NCBI GenBank assembly: GCA_023248835.1
Contig: JAHFDU010000062.1
Span: forward strand, 1-14,512
DNA from: Myxococcales bacterium
GTDB lineage: Bacteria; Myxococcota_A; Polyangia; Palsa-1104
Reading direction: 5' to 3'
DNA length: 14,512 bases
Shown: piece by piece, positions 12,114 to 14,512 of the stretch
How positions within the stretch are numbered: position 1 is the stretch's first letter
Layout: each line of letters starts with the position of its first letter
Program-made: the position numbers and the translations under genes
Notes under the pieces: generated by a model
Told to the model about the DNA's origin: nothing
The model's input: the letters and a program-made list of their open reading frames with translations, nothing else
Databases searched by the model: none

Positions 12114-13271
12114 CTATTCACCGAGGCGAGCCGTCAAGCGCGCCGCCGCTTGGCTAAATTCAGCTTCTTGTGGCAGCAAGCTCAACACCAAGTATCCGTC
12201 CTCAGCAAAATCGAAAAAATAGCCGGGATGAACCAGAACACCGTCGTCGATAAGCTGCAGCGCCCAAGCCTCTTCGTCGTGGCTGGGCGGCGCCCGCACG
12301 ATGGTTGACCAGCCGCCCTCGCAGTCAAGAACCCGTAGTTTGTCACCGGCAATCGCCTTGAGCGCGCGGCGATTTTTCTCGAGCCGATCGCGGATGGCGA
12401 CGACGAATTGATCGCTGAAGGCGAACAGTGATGCGGCGGCGTGCTGGACCGGCGAGGACACCGAGAGAAAAGTATCGGCGATGAGCTCAAGCGCGGCGCT
12501 CGCCCTCGCTGCCTCTCCGGCCGGCCCGCCGATCACCAGCCAGCCCAATTTGAGCTGCGGCAGCCCGCGCTTGGACAGCCCGGCCATGCAAAACGCCAGT
12601 GCGTCCTCGCTCTCGACAAAACTCGGCCATCGCTCCGGAGCGGGCCCAAACTCGTATTCGCCAAAAACCTCGTCGGAAATCAGCGCCAGGTCGCGCTCGC
12701 GACAGAACGCTAGCAAACGCGCCGCCTCGTTGCGTTTGAGAAACGATCCGGTCGGATTGTTCGGATGCACCACTACGATGGCGCGGGTGCGCGGTCCAAT
12801 TAGCTCTGCAAGCTCATCGGCGTCGACGAACCAGCCCTGATGATAGCGCAGCGGATAGTGTGTAAGTTCGACTCCCTCGAGACGGGCGAGATGCTCAAAC
12901 AGCGGATAGCTCGGCGCCGGCACCAGCACGTTGTCGCCTGGATCGCAAAGCAACTTGAACAGGAACGAATAGGTTTCACTGGTCGACGCGGTGACGAAAA
13001 TGCGCTCTTTGCCGACGGACAAGTTGCGCGCACGATAGTGTTCAACCACGGCTTGCCGCGCTGAATCGAGACCACGCGGGTCGGGCGCATAGACAAGATT
13101 TTCGGGCGCGCTGAGCGCCTGTAGAGGCCACGGCGGCAGCGCCAGACCGACGCGGGTGGGATTGGTTTCGGTTAGATCGTAAAGTGGCGCGCCGCGCGCC
13201 CGCCTCGCCGCCACCGCGCGGCTGAGCCGGTTTTCTTCGAGGGAGGTCGGCAATCGATGAGAAAATCTCAT
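12114..13271 (-). CDS. Class I/II PLP-dependent aminotransferase
   Basis: This 385-residue fold-type I aminotransferase moves an amino group between an amino acid and a 2-oxo acid in the cytoplasm. Visible residues: TETNPTR near the N-terminus (34-40), YAPDPRG (61-67), PAPSYPLF (118-125), HPNNPTG (169-175, N172), SDEVFGEY (199-206, D200) and the Schiff-base lysine K234 in GLSKRGLPQLKLGW. The position usually held by the PLP-contacting tyrosine in DEVY is phenylalanine (F203). The frame is open far upstream into the aspartate kinase gene, but only the ATG at 13271 leaves a normal N-terminus. It starts 16 bp after lysC, with no strong ribosome site. Substrate is unknown; pairing with lysC suggests aspartate-family, alanine or glutamate metabolism. 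Confidence 0.9.
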   Translation of the reverse strand: MRFSHRLPTSLEENRLSRAVAARRARGAPLYDLTETNPTRVGLALPPWPLQALSAPENLVYAPDPRGLDSARQAVVEHYRARNLSVGKERIFVTASTSETYSFLFKLLCDPGDNVLVPAPSYPLFEHLARLEGVELTHYPLRYHQGWFVDADELAELIGPRTRAIVVVHPNNPTGSFLKRNEAARLLAFCRERDLALISDEVFGEYEFGPAPERWPSFVESEDALAFCMAGLSKRGLPQLKLGWLVIGGPAGEAARASAALELIADTFLSVSSPVQHAAASLFAFSDQFVVAIRDRLEKNRRALKAIAGDKLRVLDCEGGWSTIVRAPPSHDEEAWALQLIDDGVLVHPGYFFDFAEDGYLVLSLLPQEAEFSQAAARLTARLGE

Positions 13272-13287
13272 GGAATCACAAGTTTTT

Positions 13288-14433
13288 TTACGGTTGGCAG
13301 AATTCTCGGTGCAGCGAGCGCACAACTTCGTCGGCCCGCGCCCTGGCAACCTGCAGCGAAATGCGTCGCGGCGTGCTGTCGAATTCATTCGGGCCCGCAA
13401 CCTCAAGCGCACGCAACAGCACGGTCGGCGACGCCGCGCCAGGGCCAACGGCGGTGACTTCGCCCACTTCTTCGAGGCGCGCGCCGCTCGAACTGAGTTT
13501 GCGCTCCACCCGCGACCAGTCGGGAACGTCGTCGCGCACCAGGCGAATTTCGCGCGGACTTGAGAACCGCAGCGAAACTCTCTCTTCGCTGAGAATTCTG
13601 AGCGTGGCTTCACCGTTTTCGCGAATTCGTGTCACCACCCCGCCGGTGACCGCCAAAATCTCTCTGCCCGCCCGGGCTGTGCTGGTCTTGGCTTCGATCC
13701 GCGTCTCCGCCACGGGGCCAGTGAGCGCACCGGTTGAGGAGCGGGCGTGGATGACGATCTGTTTTTGGCGCGCCCACTCTACCGCTTGCGGGTTGAGCAC
13801 CTTGGCGCCGTGCAGTGCCAGATCTTGCATTTCTTCGTAGCCGATCGATTCAATGCGCTGGGCTTCAGGCACGACCCGCGGATCGGCCGAATAGACGCCG
13901 TCGACGTCGGAATAGATTTCACAGTCAGCGGAAAGTGCCGCCGCCAGCGCCACCGCTGTCGTGTCCGAGCCACCGCGTCCGAGCGTGGTGATCTCGCGCT
14001 TGTAACTCATGCCCTGAAAACCACCGACAATCACCACCTTGTCGCGTTCGAGTTCATCCTCAATGCGCACCGGCCGAACTTCGAGAATACGCGCACTAAA
14101 ATGGCGATCGTTGGTGAGAATTCCCGACTGCGAACCGGTAAACGAAATTGCTTCGATGCCGCGCGCCTGCAGCGCCATCGCGAGCAGCGCCATCGAGGTG
14201 CGCTCTCCGGTCGACAGCAGCATGTCGAGCTCGCGTCTGGGCGGCTCCTGAGAAATCGAATGCGCCAGCGCGAGCAGCTGATCGGTGGTCTTGCCCATCG
14301 CTGACACCACCACCACCACGCGCCTGCCGCTGCGCACCGTCGCGGCCACCCGATCGGAGACTTGTTGTAACCGGGCAACATCGGCGACCGAACTGCCGCC
14401 GTACTTTTGTACCACTATCGGCTTCACACTCAT
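13288..14433 (-). CDS. lysC: Aspartate kinase with a divergent C-terminal regulatory region
   Basis: This 381-residue enzyme phosphorylates aspartate, the first step to lysine, threonine, methionine and diaminopimelate. The catalytic domain (about 1-245) is textbook: VQKYGGSS (8-15), LLSTGERTSMALLAMAL (72-88), FTGSQSGILT (98-107), ITTLGRGGSDTTAVALAAAL (148-167), YSDVDGVYSADPR (174-186) and ALHGAKVLNP (207-216). The ACT region (about 256-381) is short and lacks recognisable lysine/threonine-site motifs, so feedback control may be weak or different. The ATG at 14433 gives the expected N-terminus. The 79 bases before it (14434-14512) hold a TTGGCA that could be a -35 box, but no convincing -10, no lysine riboswitch and no gene. 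The aminotransferase follows 16 bp downstream. Confidence 0.94.
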   Translation of the reverse strand: MSVKPIVVQKYGGSSVADVARLQQVSDRVAATVRSGRRVVVVVSAMGKTTDQLLALAHSISQEPPRRELDMLLSTGERTSMALLAMALQARGIEAISFTGSQSGILTNDRHFSARILEVRPVRIEDELERDKVVIVGGFQGMSYKREITTLGRGGSDTTAVALAAALSADCEIYSDVDGVYSADPRVVPEAQRIESIGYEEMQDLALHGAKVLNPQAVEWARQKQIVIHARSSTGALTGPVAETRIEAKTSTARAGREILAVTGGVVTRIRENGEATLRILSEERVSLRFSSPREIRLVRDDVPDWSRVERKLSSSGARLEEVGEVTAVGPGAASPTVLLRALEVAGPNEFDSTPRRISLQVARARADEVVRSLHREFCQP

Positions 14434-14512
14434 AATTTGCCGGCTTCGAGAGAAATCTCCCTTGGTAATCGTTCAAGGGGTACGCATAGAATGCCAACTA
14501 GTCAAGTATTTC

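Noticed and set aside
13272..13613. N-terminal extension of the aminotransferase into the lysC gene
   Set aside because: The extra 114 codons are the wrong frame of conserved aspartate kinase coding sequence and are Arg/Cys-rich; the family N-terminus begins at ATG 13271.
14434..14512. Lysine riboswitch or attenuator upstream of lysC
   Set aside because: Only 79 bases are available and none of the conserved riboswitch pairings are visible.

Overview
The window looks like chromosomal DNA of an uncultured, fairly GC-rich bacterium. The gene families (MoxR/DUF58/DUF4129/DUF4350 module, Ppx with HD domain, PD40 propeller, PP2C phosphatase, UDP-glucuronate decarboxylase) and the TTCGACAAGCTCAG...CTGAGCGAAGTCGAA palindromes would fit a Myxococcota/'Deltaproteobacteria'-like genome. 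That placement is inference, because no rRNA or marker protein here settles it. No tRNA, rRNA, CRISPR array or transposase gene was seen.

Plus strand, 1-5004: a tight operon of a 5'-truncated polytopic membrane protein, an unusual DUF4129-DUF4350 fusion with three membrane segments after its signal peptide, a MoxR-type AAA+ ATPase and a DUF58/vWA-like protein. Every junction is an ATGA or GTGA overlap. This is the MoxR-DUF58 module, thought to act as a chaperone/metal-insertion or envelope-stress system. A palindromic repeat lies inside the MoxR/DUF58 junction. From 5005 to 5325 there is no convincing gene: the stretch holds a 172-bp inverted-repeat element with (GTGGGC)n arms, another copy of the palindromic repeat, and a three-codon minicistron leading into a YtnP-like metallo-beta-lactamase-fold hydrolase (5326-6174).

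Minus strand, 14433 down to 6163: aspartate kinase and a PLP aminotransferase form one pair. They are followed by a PD40 propeller protein, exopolyphosphatase (ppx), two tandem thymidylate-kinase-like paralogues, UDP-glucuronate decarboxylase and a PP2C phosphatase. The PP2C gene converges on and overlaps the MBL gene by 12 bp. The second thymidylate-kinase paralogue has arginine in place of the P-loop lysine.

The most interesting structure is at gene junctions. Between ppx and the first kinase paralogue lies a 148-bp hairpin-rich insert flanked by an exact 13-bp direct repeat that contains the ATGA stop/start overlap. The insert reads as a 54-codon ORF with an ATGA overlap at both ends. At MoxR/DUF58 a 144-nt insert, also flanked by a short direct repeat of the start region, stays in frame and adds 48 codons to the start of DUF58. 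Both inserts therefore appear to preserve translational coupling across the junction they interrupted.
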